Positions 23,514 to 31,365 of a stretch of 64,000 nucleotides of DNA are shown piece by piece. The stretch lies in assembly GCF_900113695.1 (NCBI RefSeq), contig NZ_FOQH01000010.1, forward strand, positions 1 through 64,000. Reading direction: 5' to 3'. The DNA comes from Albimonas pacifica. Lineage in GTDB: Bacteria; Pseudomonadota; Alphaproteobacteria; Rhodobacterales; Rhodobacteraceae. Below the pieces are notes generated by a model. The model ran no database searches. It had not been told where the DNA came from and worked only from the letters and a program-made list of their open reading frames with translations. The translations under genes and the position numbers were made by a program. Position 1 is the first letter of the stretch. Each line of letters opens with the position of its first letter.

Positions 23514-23935
23514 CGACCATCGCCTATCGCGACGGGGTGATGGTCGCGGACACGGGCTGCTGGGACGGCGACACCTATGTCGGAGAGGTCGTGAAGGCGA
23601 TCCGAACGTCGGCGGGTGCTCTTGTCGGCGTCTCTGGCAGCGCGGCCGATGCGGGCCGTGTGTTCGCATGGGCGGAGGGAGGCGCGGACGGCCCGCTCGA
23701 GATCAAGAACGGAACAGAGGCGCTGCTTGTGTCTCCGGAGGGGGCGATCAGCTTCATTGAGACCGAGGGGCGTCCCGTTCCGATCAAGACTGAGTTCGCG
23801 GCGACCGGCTCCGGGACAACTATCGCCATCGGAGCCATGGCCGCTGGCGCGAGTGCGGAGCGGGCGGTCGAGATCGCGGCGCAGCGGGACGCGCACACCC
23901 GCGGGCCGTTCACGGTTCTGAGGCTGGCCCGATGA
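23510..23935 (+). CDS. Phage Ntn-hydrolase (20S proteasome/HslV-like)
   Basis: A 141-residue protein. MTTIAYRDGVMVADTG at the N-terminus is the pattern of phage Ntn-hydrolases, where Thr2 becomes the nucleophile once Met is removed. Further family marks are GVSGSAADAG and SGTTIAIGAMAAGASAERAVEIAAQRDAHT. HslV and proteasome beta subunits have this fold and form rings. In phages it lies among virion genes and may act in maturation or in the infected cell; its target is unknown. Confidence 0.8.
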   Translation: MTTIAYRDGVMVADTGCWDGDTYVGEVVKAIRTSAGALVGVSGSAADAGRVFAWAEGGADGPLEIKNGTEALLVSPEGAISFIETEGRPVPIKTEFAATGSGTTIAIGAMAAGASAERAVEIAAQRDAHTRGPFTVLRLAR

Positions 23936-24336
23936 CCATCCGCCGCGCGACCGCCGAAGACCTGCCGCGCATCGTGGAGATGGGGCGGGAGAACTATCGA
24001 CGCGTCGTCGGCGCAAGCGGCTTCGACCCGGAGGCGACTGCCGCCACGGTCGCGCGCATGATCGCCTCCGAAAGCGGGATCGTTCTCGTGTCTGACGGGG
24101 GCATGATCGGGGCCATCCTGACGCCGCACTGGTCCGCCCCATCTCGGATGCAGGCCATCGAAACGTTCTGGTTCGCCGAAGACGGCTCCGGGCTGGCCCT
24201 TCTCCGTTCAATGGCTGCGGAGGCGCGAGCGCGTGGCGCGGCTGAAATTCGGTTCACTGCCCGCCACTCGGTGGCGATGACTCGCCTCGGCTATGAGCCT
24301 GTCGAAATGATTTATCGGGAGCGTCTCGATGTGTGA
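23932..24336 (+). CDS. GNAT-family acetyltransferase
   Basis: A 134-residue protein: MTIRRATAEDLPRIVEMGRE (strand 1 and helix 1 of GNAT), SGIVLVSDGGMIGAIL (strands 2-4), LLRSMAAEARARGAAEIRF (acetyl-CoA loop and helix), and VAMTRLGYEPVEMIY (C-terminal strands). Such enzymes move acetyl from acetyl-CoA to an amine; the substrate is unknown. It is coupled to the Ntn-hydrolase gene and to the ejection gene. Confidence 0.8.
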   Translation: MTIRRATAEDLPRIVEMGRENYRRVVGASGFDPEATAATVARMIASESGIVLVSDGGMIGAILTPHWSAPSRMQAIETFWFAEDGSGLALLRSMAAEARARGAAEIRFTARHSVAMTRLGYEPVEMIYRERLDV

Positions 24337-25285
24337 CCCTATCACTGCGATCTCCCTCGGGTCGGCAGCCGCCTCCGGCGTCACCGGGATCATAGGGGCA
24401 AACAAGGCGGCCGATGCGCAGAAAGACGCGGCAGACGCCTCCGCGGCGCTTCAGAAGTACATGTATGACCAGACCCGCGAGGACTACGGTCCCTACCGCG
24501 AGGCGGGATACGATGCCCTCGGCGCGCTGGCGTTCGAGCTGGGGCTTGGCCCGCGGCCCGGCTCTGTTGGCGGCGGCGGCGCAGACCTGAACATCGAGCG
24601 CATCCCCGGAACGCGGCAGGGCGGCCCTGCCCAGCCTGCCGGCGGACGGCAGGGCGGGCCGGGCTACTATGAGACGCCCGACGGCGATTTCAAATACAGC
24701 GTGCAGGCGCGACCCGGCTACACGGCGCCCGGCGGGGCTGCGGTCGGCGGAGGCCGCACCAACCCGCTGTTCAAGGTCGGCGACATGACCTTCGCGGATC
24801 GCGCCTCGGCCCGGTCCTACATCAAGGACCAGAGGGGCGGCGGCACGGAATACCGCGGGTTCGAGGCGACGCCGGGCTACCAGTTCCAGCTTGAGCAGGG
24901 ACAGCAGGCCATCGACCGCAGCGCGGCGGCCCGCGGCGGCCTGTTCTCCGGGGCCACGATGAAGGCCAGCCAGCGGTTCGGACAGGGCCTCGCGGCGCAG
25001 GAATACAACACCTACCTCAACCGCCTCGCCGCGCTGGCCGGGACGGGGCAAGCCGCGACGGGCGCCACGGCGAGCGCGGGTCAGGCTTCGGCCGCGAACA
25101 CCGGGAACGCGCTGATGACCGCAGGACAGGCGCGGGCCAGCGGCTACAGCGGCATGGCGAACGCGCTGAGCGGCGGCGTGCAGAACGGGCTGGGGCTCTA
25201 CGCGCTGAGCGGTGGGTTTGATGCGGATGGTGGCTCGTCTCTCGCCCCAAACTCCTCTCCCGTCCCTGTTCCGAGGCCCTCCTGA
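24329..25285 (+). CDS. DNA ejection protein (P22 gp7/gp20-like place)
   Basis: A 318-residue protein with a hydrophobic N-terminal helix (ITAISLGSAAASGVTGIIGANKAADAQK), helix-rich ends and a Gly-rich middle. GFEATPGYQFQLEQGQQAIDRSAAARGGLFSGATMK is the pattern seen in ejection proteins of P22-like phages. It would leave the virion with the DNA and form part of a conduit across the envelope. First of three large genes in the usual ejection-gene place. Confidence 0.75.
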   Translation: MCDPITAISLGSAAASGVTGIIGANKAADAQKDAADASAALQKYMYDQTREDYGPYREAGYDALGALAFELGLGPRPGSVGGGGADLNIERIPGTRQGGPAQPAGGRQGGPGYYETPDGDFKYSVQARPGYTAPGGAAVGGGRTNPLFKVGDMTFADRASARSYIKDQRGGGTEYRGFEATPGYQFQLEQGQQAIDRSAAARGGLFSGATMKASQRFGQGLAAQEYNTYLNRLAALAGTGQAATGATASAGQASAANTGNALMTAGQARASGYSGMANALSGGVQNGLGLYALSGGFDADGGSSLAPNSSPVPVPRPS

Positions 25286-25286
25286 C

Positions 25287-26570
25287 ATGGCTGAAATCAT
25301 GGTCCCCAACCTCGTCGGCGCGGTCTCGCAGGGCCTTCAGGCGCGCGAGCAGATGCAGACGGGGCAGGCCCGAAATCGTCTCGCCCAGATCGCCCAGACC
25401 GAGGGCGCAAGCTCCCCGGCCTTCACCAACGCCCTGATGGCCGTGGACCCCATCGCCGGGGCGCGGATGCAGGCCATGCAGGCGGAAACTCGGCAGGCCG
25501 CGTCCAAGGATGCTCGCCTGCGCTATTCGGCTCCGCTCTATATCATCGACAAACTGCCGCCCGACCGTCAGGCCGCGGCATATGGGTCCCTCTACAGCCG
25601 GGCGCAGCGTGATGGACTGGACCTTGCCGGGGTTCCCACTCCTGACCAGTATCAGCCCGGCATGGCCGGCATGCTCGCCGCCTATCTCTCCGGAGAGCAG
25701 CCCAAGGCGGCCGACCCGTGGGACGGCTACAAGGTCGTGGGCAACAGCGTGCTCGGCATGGGGGAGCGGGGTCCGGCGCCGGTGTGGACCGCGCCGAGGG
25801 CGCCGGAGAAGGACCCCATTGCCGAGCTGCGCGCGCGCGCAGATGAGGCCGGGCTTGTTCCTGGCTCCCCGGAATGGAGCGATTTCATGATCAACGGCGG
25901 CGTCCGCCGAACGCAGGAGGTCGTTGACAGCTTCCGACCGGCAACGGCGGAGGAGGCGGCGTCCTACGGGGCCGAGGCCGGCCAGATCAATGAGCGAACC
26001 GGGCGCTTCCACCCCGCCAACACCCGCGACGCCGCTACGTCCGAGGGCGAGCGCAAGGCGAAGGGCTTCCTTGACCGGATGGAGGCCGCCGAGAAAATTC
26101 TTCAGGGCTTCTACGGCCAAGGCTACACGACGCCCAGCATCGGAGAGCGCGCTCTGAACACCCTGCTTCCGGAGGGCTATGCCCTCGGCGAGGATGACCT
26201 TCAGGTGCGTCAGGCGCAGCGTGATTGGGTCCGGTCCAAGCTCCGCTTCGAATCCGGAGCCGTGATCGGTGATGAGGAGGCGGACGAAGAGATCCGCACC
26301 TACTTCCCGCAGCCCGGAGATGGGCCGGGCGTGATCCAGCAGAAGGCGCAGGCCCGCCAGCAGGCGATGGAGGCGATGCGCGCCGCCGCCGGTCGAGCCG
26401 GCGCGATGCGGAGTCCCGGCGCCCCAGATGCGCCCGCGCCACCTCAGGCCGCTGGCGGCTTCTCCGGCAACGTCGAGGAAATCCCGGTCGGCACGCGCCT
26501 GCGCAACCCGCAGGACCCGAGCCAGATCGTGGAATGGAACGGGACCAAGTTCGTCCGGGTCAACCCTTGA
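25287..26570 (+). CDS. Ejection (internal virion) protein
   Basis: A 427-residue protein, helical N-terminus (NLVGAVSQGLQAREQMQTGQARNRLAQIAQ), then a long Ala/Gln/Arg-rich body. The C-terminal DWVRSKLRFESGAVIGDEEADEEIRTYFP followed by QQKAQARQQAMEAMR is a stretch common in phage ejection proteins. ATG 25287 lies 1 nt after the previous stop. Start chosen because upstream codons overlap the previous gene. Confidence 0.75.
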   Translation: MAEIMVPNLVGAVSQGLQAREQMQTGQARNRLAQIAQTEGASSPAFTNALMAVDPIAGARMQAMQAETRQAASKDARLRYSAPLYIIDKLPPDRQAAAYGSLYSRAQRDGLDLAGVPTPDQYQPGMAGMLAAYLSGEQPKAADPWDGYKVVGNSVLGMGERGPAPVWTAPRAPEKDPIAELRARADEAGLVPGSPEWSDFMINGGVRRTQEVVDSFRPATAEEAASYGAEAGQINERTGRFHPANTRDAATSEGERKAKGFLDRMEAAEKILQGFYGQGYTTPSIGERALNTLLPEGYALGEDDLQVRQAQRDWVRSKLRFESGAVIGDEEADEEIRTYFPQPGDGPGVIQQKAQARQQAMEAMRAAAGRAGAMRSPGAPDAPAPPQAAGGFSGNVEEIPVGTRLRNPQDPSQIVEWNGTKFVRVNP

Positions 26571-26760
26571 GGCGAAAAAAGTAGGTCAGCAGGCCGGCGC
26601 AGACCTGAGACAAGGCCCAGATCGGCCCCGTCCACAGCAGCATGAAGTCGGCGTCCTCGCTGGGCGGCACGACATACCACAGCACCCATAGGCCGAGCAC
26701 GGCGGCGATCCCGCCGAGGTGGCACAGGTGCCGAAAGAAGTGAGGCCACGAGCGATTCAT
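26560..26760 (-). CDS. Small antisense membrane protein
   Basis: Sixty-six residues with two probable membrane segments (HLGGIAAVLGLWVLWYVV and LLWTGPIWALSQVCAGLLTYFF) and a basic N-terminus. GAGGG lies 4 nt before the ATG. It is read against the late genes; its ATG shares CATG with the start of the 26,759 gene, and its 3' end overlaps the upstream ejection gene by 11 bp. It could be a superinfection-exclusion type moron expressed in the lysogen (inference). Confidence 0.55.
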   Translation of the reverse strand: MNRSWPHFFRHLCHLGGIAAVLGLWVLWYVVPPSEDADFMLLWTGPIWALSQVCAGLLTYFFRLKG

Positions 26761-29335
26761 GGACCCTCAGCAGTTCAAAGGCTGGCAGATCATCCCCGCC
26801 AATATGGCGGCTGACGCTGCGCCCGACAACTACCCCGCCATCGATGCCGTTCGCGGCGAGGGCGCCGGCCGCGCCATGGCCGAAGGCCGGCGCACGACCG
26901 GCGGCGGCTACGGCCTGATGCACGAGGCTGTTGGCCCGGTGGCGGATGAGTTCCGGGCCGGCGTCGGCGCGCTGAACGATGCGGTGGTCTCGAACGTCAG
27001 GAGCTTGCTGGGCGGCCCGGAGGCTCCGGGCATTCGCGCCCTCTACGACGACTACCTCAAAATGGAGCGCGCCGAGCAGGACCGCGTGCGTGACGAGTAT
27101 CCCGTCCTTTCGGTCATCATGAACGTCCTCGGCGGCGCGACCGCGGCTCCGGCGCGCGTCCTCGGCGCTGGCGCAAGCGCTGTCGGGGCGGCGACCCCGG
27201 CGGCCACGTCGGCGATTTCCCGCATCGGCCAAGGGGCCGCTGTCGGCGCGGGAACCGGCGCTGCGGCTGGCTTCGCTGAGGGCGAGGGCGGCGCCCTGAA
27301 CCGGGCGGAGAGCGGTCTTGTCGGAGGGCTCTTCGGGGCCGGCGTTGGCGCGACCATTCCCGCGGTGGCCGAGGGCATCACCCGCGTCGCGCGTGGGCTG
27401 TCCTACGTTCGGGGGCTGAAGGGCGAGGGCGCTGTCCGGCGGGCCGAGGAGATGCTCACGGAGGCGATGCGCAAGGACGGCGTGTCCGCGTCCGACCTTC
27501 AGGCCATCGCGGACAGCGGCACGCCGTTCTCGCTGGCGGATCTGGGGCCGAACACCCGCGCCGTGGTTGCGGCCGCAGGTCGCAGAGGCGGTGCGGCGCG
27601 CGAGGGCTTCGAGGAGTTCTTCGAGGACCGTGCGAGGGGGCAATACGGTCGGATCAACCAGAACCTGGCCGAGAACCTCGGCGTGGATGGCCAGGACTTC
27701 GGAGCCACCGCCGCGGCCGTCTCTCAGCGTCGAGCCGCAGCGGCACGTCCGGGCTATGCGCGCGCCTACGCGCAGCCGGCGCCTGCGCTTTCCGAGAACG
27801 TCTCGACCATCCTCGAAACCCCGACCGGCCGGCGCGCTGTCGTCAGGGCCACGCGGATGATGCAGGACCGCCGCCGTCCGATCCGCGAGGATAATGGGCG
27901 ATACACGGTTGAGATGCTGGACCAGATCCAGCGCGCGATGCGGGACATGGAAGGGGGCGCCCGCGGCGCGAGGGCCGGCGAGATGGCCGGCGGCATCGGC
28001 AACCTGCGGGACGAATTCCTGCGCGAGGTTCCCGACGACCTCCGCGCGGTCATGGCGACCTACCGATCCGAGAGCGAGCTTCTCGACGCGCTGGAGCAGG
28101 GCCGCCGCTTCCTTTCCGGCGACGGGGACGCGACCTCGGCGCTGGTGGAGGGCTACACCCCGGCCGAGCGCGACATGTTCCGCCTCGGCGCCGCGCGGGC
28201 CATTCGCGACCGCATGGGCAACAAGATCGACAGCGGCGACGTCTCGGGAATGTTCCAGAACCCGAACATGCGGGACCGCATCCGCGCGCTGTTCGACGGC
28301 AATGAGTTCGCCTTCGCCGACTTCATGGAGCGCACCCGGACGGAGCGCATCATGCAGGAGACGCGGAACGCGCTCCTCAAGGGGTCTCAGACGGCCGGCC
28401 GCCTCGCCGAGGATGATGCATTCACGTCCGGCATCCTGGGGGATGCTGCGGCCGATGTGGTGAGCGGAGGGGGAAGCTCAACCAGCCTTGTGAACGCCAT
28501 CTGGAATGCGGGGTCAAAGGCCGCCGGCGGCGCCAAGGATCGGTTCCTTCAGGGCGTGAACGAGTCGGTTGGCGACGAAATCTTGCGTCGCGCTATCGAC
28601 CCGAACATTGCCCGCGCGGGCACGTCCGTCGTTCCGGCGGGCAGCCCGGCCCTCCCGGCTCCGGCCGCTGCGAGGGCGCTCCCCGCAGCGTCTCCGGGCG
28701 CTCCCATCGCTGCGGGCGCCGCGGCTGGCGGCGGCATGACTGGAGGAGCGCAGGCCGAGCGGTTCAGGGGGTGGGAGGTCATCCCCGCGCAGGAGGCCGC
28801 CCCTGAAGTTGCGCCGGGGCCTCAATCCGCCCTCCCCTCTGAGGTAAAGGGCCATGTGGCTGACCTCCGGGATGCTACGCCTCCTCCTGTTCCGGTCGAG
28901 ACCACCAGCCCGTTCAAGCTCGCGCAGGCTTTCGTCGGCATGAACGAAAACAAGGATGCGCGGGTCCTTTCCCAATTCATCAAGCGCGCCAGCGGCACGA
29001 AGCTGGACCCGGCGAAAACGGCGTGGTGCGCGGCCTTCGTCAACGCCATCCTGGGCGCCAGCGGTGGGGAAGGAACCGGCAGGCTGAACGCCCGGTCGTT
29101 CCTCGAATTCGGGACCAAGGCCGAGACGCCTCAGATCGGTGACGTGGCGGTCTTCTGGCGCGAGAGCCCGGAGAGCTGGAAAGGGCACGTCGGCTTCTAT
29201 GCCGGCAAGGTGCGCAAGAACGGGCGCGACTACATCAAGGTGCTCGGCGGGAACCAAGGCGACAGCGTGAGTGAGGCCCTTTACCCAGCCGACCGGCTGC
29301 TTGACGTCCGCAGGCCGCCGCGCATTCGGGCGTGA
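26759..29335 (+). CDS. Large ejection protein with C-terminal peptidoglycan hydrolase domain
   Basis: An 858-residue protein. Residues ~1-50 (QQFKGWQIIPANMA) recur near residue 660 (AERFRGWEVIPAQEA), a short internal repeat. The centre is helical with glycine-zipper stretches (VGAGTGAAAGFAEG, VGGLFGAGVGATIPA), suited to membrane insertion. The last ~135 residues form a TIGR02594/CHAP-like domain: Cys in AKTAWCAAFVNAILG, His in KGHVGFYAGKV, and VLGGNQGDSV. This would open the cell wall during DNA injection. The first gene base sits within the start of the antisense membrane gene. Confidence 0.82.
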   Translation: MDPQQFKGWQIIPANMAADAAPDNYPAIDAVRGEGAGRAMAEGRRTTGGGYGLMHEAVGPVADEFRAGVGALNDAVVSNVRSLLGGPEAPGIRALYDDYLKMERAEQDRVRDEYPVLSVIMNVLGGATAAPARVLGAGASAVGAATPAATSAISRIGQGAAVGAGTGAAAGFAEGEGGALNRAESGLVGGLFGAGVGATIPAVAEGITRVARGLSYVRGLKGEGAVRRAEEMLTEAMRKDGVSASDLQAIADSGTPFSLADLGPNTRAVVAAAGRRGGAAREGFEEFFEDRARGQYGRINQNLAENLGVDGQDFGATAAAVSQRRAAAARPGYARAYAQPAPALSENVSTILETPTGRRAVVRATRMMQDRRRPIREDNGRYTVEMLDQIQRAMRDMEGGARGARAGEMAGGIGNLRDEFLREVPDDLRAVMATYRSESELLDALEQGRRFLSGDGDATSALVEGYTPAERDMFRLGAARAIRDRMGNKIDSGDVSGMFQNPNMRDRIRALFDGNEFAFADFMERTRTERIMQETRNALLKGSQTAGRLAEDDAFTSGILGDAAADVVSGGGSSTSLVNAIWNAGSKAAGGAKDRFLQGVNESVGDEILRRAIDPNIARAGTSVVPAGSPALPAPAAARALPAASPGAPIAAGAAAGGGMTGGAQAERFRGWEVIPAQEAAPEVAPGPQSALPSEVKGHVADLRDATPPPVPVETTSPFKLAQAFVGMNENKDARVLSQFIKRASGTKLDPAKTAWCAAFVNAILGASGGEGTGRLNARSFLEFGTKAETPQIGDVAVFWRESPESWKGHVGFYAGKVRKNGRDYIKVLGGNQGDSVSEALYPADRLLDVRRPPRIRA

Positions 29336-29338
29336 CGC

Positions 29339-29734
29339 CTACTCACTGAATTCACACGGGAATTCCCGGTGAAAGACCTCGATCATGGATAGCCTTGCGT
29401 TGTCGCCCCACCGGCTCGGATTTGCGCGAGCCCAGGTCGCGAATGCTTGGGCTCCGGCATCAATGGTGGGGATGTCTCCAGCGGTCAACATGCCAACCGG
29501 GGTCCTGCCGTAGCTGACACTTATGCAATTGGACTCCATCATCCACGAAATTCCGGCCACGACCCCCAGGCAATAAAAGGATATGGGGTCCGACCATTCG
29601 CCGCGGAGAGCGCCCTCGCATCCGAGCATTAGCGTCCGAACGGTATCCGCATCACCGCTTGGTTCCTGTGCTTGGGCGCTCGCGGGCACGGACAGCGCAA
29701 CTGCGGTGATGATCGAAACGGCAGCGTAGCGCAT
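29339..29734 (-). CDS. Secreted Rap1a/Tai-like protein
   Basis: A 131-residue protein from ATG 29734 (GGGAGG, 6 nt upstream). Residues 1-22 are a signal peptide (MRYAAVSIITAVALSVPASAQA). The mature part has LMLGCEGALRG, FYCLGVVAGISWMMESNC and a final FHREFPC, the spaced Cys pattern of the Rap1a/Tai family, whose known members neutralise type VI effector amidases in the periplasm. In a prophage it may protect the lysogen's cell wall from competitors or from a phage enzyme. Function inferred. Confidence 0.65.
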   Translation of the reverse strand: MRYAAVSIITAVALSVPASAQAQEPSGDADTVRTLMLGCEGALRGEWSDPISFYCLGVVAGISWMMESNCISVSYGRTPVGMLTAGDIPTIDAGAQAFATWARANPSRWGDNARLSMIEVFHREFPCEFSE

Positions 29735-29796
29735 GAATACCTCCCCCTGAATTCCTCGGAGCACTCTCCCACGGGAGCGAGCGACGGGGAAGCGCC

Positions 29797-29949
29797 TCAC
29801 TCCGGGAGGTAGCCCTTCGCACGCAGCCAGTCGCGCAGGATGATCGTCACGAGCGATGACAGCGACCTGTCGTCGTCCTTCGCCGCCCGCTCCAGCGCGG
29901 CTTTGATCTCTGGATCGATGCGGAACCCAATCGGGGCTGACTTGGCCAT
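29797..29949 (-). CDS. Arc/MetJ-type ribbon-helix-helix repressor
   Basis: Fifty residues from ATG 29949: MAKSAPIGFRIDPEIKAALERAAKDD and SLSSLVTIILRDWLRAKG, a strand plus two helices of the ribbon-helix-helix fold. A longer frame start upstream would run through the inverted repeat at 29,957-29,991 and is rejected. It probably represses its own promoter and the divergent 30,074 gene. Confidence 0.8.
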   Translation of the reverse strand: MAKSAPIGFRIDPEIKAALERAAKDDDRSLSSLVTIILRDWLRAKGYLPE

Positions 29950-29956
29950 TCTGCGG

Positions 29957-29991
29957 TTCTCTAACATTTGCCATTGACAGACGTTAGAGAA
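29957..29991. promoter_or_regulatory. Inverted-repeat operator in divergent promoter region
   Basis: TTCTCTAAC (29,957-29,965) and GTTAGAGAA (29,983-29,991) are perfect 9-bp inverted arms, 17 bp apart, around a TTGACA-like -35 hexamer (29,974-29,979). Placed 8 bp before the repressor start, it is the likely operator of the ribbon-helix-helix protein. Confidence 0.7.
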
Positions 29992-30073
29992 GCTATGACA
30001 TATGAAGCGGCCCCGCAAGACGCTGCAACGTCAAACGGGGCCTGACCGAAGCACGATCAACAGGAGATCGAGC

Positions 30074-30460
30074 ATGGCTGCTGCCGAAGATACCGCCCGC
30101 CGCCCGAAGCCGAAAGGCCCGACCCGCCGCACCTTCGCCCTCGGCGCTGCGGCCCTGCCCGCCGTCGCCATGGCGCCCTCGGCCGTCGCGGCTGCCGCGC
30201 CCAGCGAGATCGAGGCGCTGTTCCGCGAAATCGAGGAGATCAACGAGGTGGTCGAGGCCGCGCCTCACCACATGGGCGACGACTGGTTCTACGCGAGGGC
30301 CTACGAGGTCGCCGGCCGCGTGGATCGGATGCTGGAGATCCGGCCCCAGACGCTTCGCGAGTTCGTGATGCAGGCCGTTTCCACGCTGGACGACGACCCG
30401 TCCTGCCCGAACACGTCGGCGTTCTTCGGCCAGGTCCGCAACATCCTCGGGAGGGCCTGA
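30074..30460 (+). CDS. Secreted protein with twin-arginine-type leader
   Basis: A 128-residue protein from ATG 30074 (AGGAG, 7 nt upstream). Residues ~20-45 read TRRTFALGAAALPAVAMAPS, a Tat-like leader with the RR pair and a hydrophobic core ending AVAAAA. The mature part is a short helical domain (SEIEALFREIEEINEVVEAAPHH). It is divergent from the ribbon-helix-helix gene. No family recognised; a lysogenic-conversion role is possible. Confidence 0.6.
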   Translation: MAAAEDTARRPKPKGPTRRTFALGAAALPAVAMAPSAVAAAAPSEIEALFREIEEINEVVEAAPHHMGDDWFYARAYEVAGRVDRMLEIRPQTLREFVMQAVSTLDDDPSCPNTSAFFGQVRNILGRA

Positions 30461-30552
30461 CGCTCACGTTCTAGGCACTTCTGCCCTAGCGCACCAAGCG
30501 CCGGGGTCACACCCTGACATCGAGGTTTGCGACTTGGTCCTGGTCGCAGACC

Positions 30553-30598
30553 GGCCGGGGGACCAATCGCTCAGGCGGCCACCTGAGCGCCCCCGGCC
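30553..30598 (+). promoter_or_regulatory. Long hairpin in the leader of the KilA-N gene
   Basis: GGCCGGGGG (30,553-30,561) pairs perfectly with CCCCCGGCC (30,590-30,598); inside it CGCTCAGG (30,568-30,575) pairs with CCTGAGCG (30,582-30,589). A six-base bulge (ACCAAT) and a six-base loop complete a 46-base structure, 46 bases before the start codon at 30,644. It may be a terminator/attenuator or an RNA control element. Confidence 0.6.
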
Positions 30599-30643
30599 GC
30601 GGGAATCCTCCCAAGGCAAAGCAGGACCCACAGGACCGTTGAC

Positions 30644-31360
30644 ATGAAAACGTCCATCTCGTCACTGAGCTTCAACGACACGCCGATCCGGGACCGTGAA
30701 CAGATGCTCTGTCTGACCGACATGTGGAAGGCCGCCGGCTCTCCCCGAAACAAGAAGCCGGCGGAGTGGAGTCGATACGAAGGCTCTGATTTCATTCGAG
30801 AAATCGGGGAAAAGGTGGGGACAGCCCACCTTTTCGAGAACCGGCCGGGTCGGGGTGGGGGCACCTGGGCTCACTGGCAGATCGGCATGGCCTACGCCAA
30901 GTACCTCAGCCCCGCGTTCCACGCATGGTGCAACGAGGTCGTCCGGGCCTACATGGAGGGGACGCCTCCCCCGAGCCCGCAGGACACGCGGTGGCTCGCG
31001 GTGCGGCAGGAATCCCGCGCCATGCGCAACGACTTCACGTCGACGCTGGCCGAGCATGGGGTGACGAAGCCTCGTGATTTCGCCCGAGCGACGAACGCGA
31101 CCTACGTCGGGCTGTTCGGGGCCAGCGCCGGGCGGATGCGGGAGCGAATGGGTCTCCCGAAGAAGGCCAACTTGCGTGACCGCATGAGCCGGATGGAATT
31201 GGCGCAGGTGATCCTCGCCGAAGAGCTGGCGACCGAGCACATGGAGGACGAGCGGAGCTGGGGTGCCGACGAGTGTTGCGACGTCACCGCCATGGCCGCC
31301 CGCTCTGTCCATCAGGCGGTCAGCGACAACCGGGCGAGCCGTCGCCGGATCGGGCGGTGA
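30644..31360 (+). CDS. KilA-N domain protein (antirepressor-like)
   Basis: A 238-residue protein. Residues ~1-110 form the KilA-N DNA-binding domain (LCLTDMWKAAGSPRNKKPAEW, GRGGGTWAHWQIGMAYAKYLSPAFHAWCNEVVRAYMEG). The C-terminal half is helical and basic (NATYVGLFGASAGRMRERMG, LRDRMSRMELAQVILAEELA). KilA-N proteins often act as phage antirepressors. The phage repressor here lacks a cleavage domain, so this protein is a candidate for lifting it (inference). Confidence 0.85.
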   Translation: MKTSISSLSFNDTPIRDREQMLCLTDMWKAAGSPRNKKPAEWSRYEGSDFIREIGEKVGTAHLFENRPGRGGGTWAHWQIGMAYAKYLSPAFHAWCNEVVRAYMEGTPPPSPQDTRWLAVRQESRAMRNDFTSTLAEHGVTKPRDFARATNATYVGLFGASAGRMRERMGLPKKANLRDRMSRMELAQVILAEELATEHMEDERSWGADECCDVTAMAARSVHQAVSDNRASRRRIGR

Positions 31361-31365
31361 CCGCC

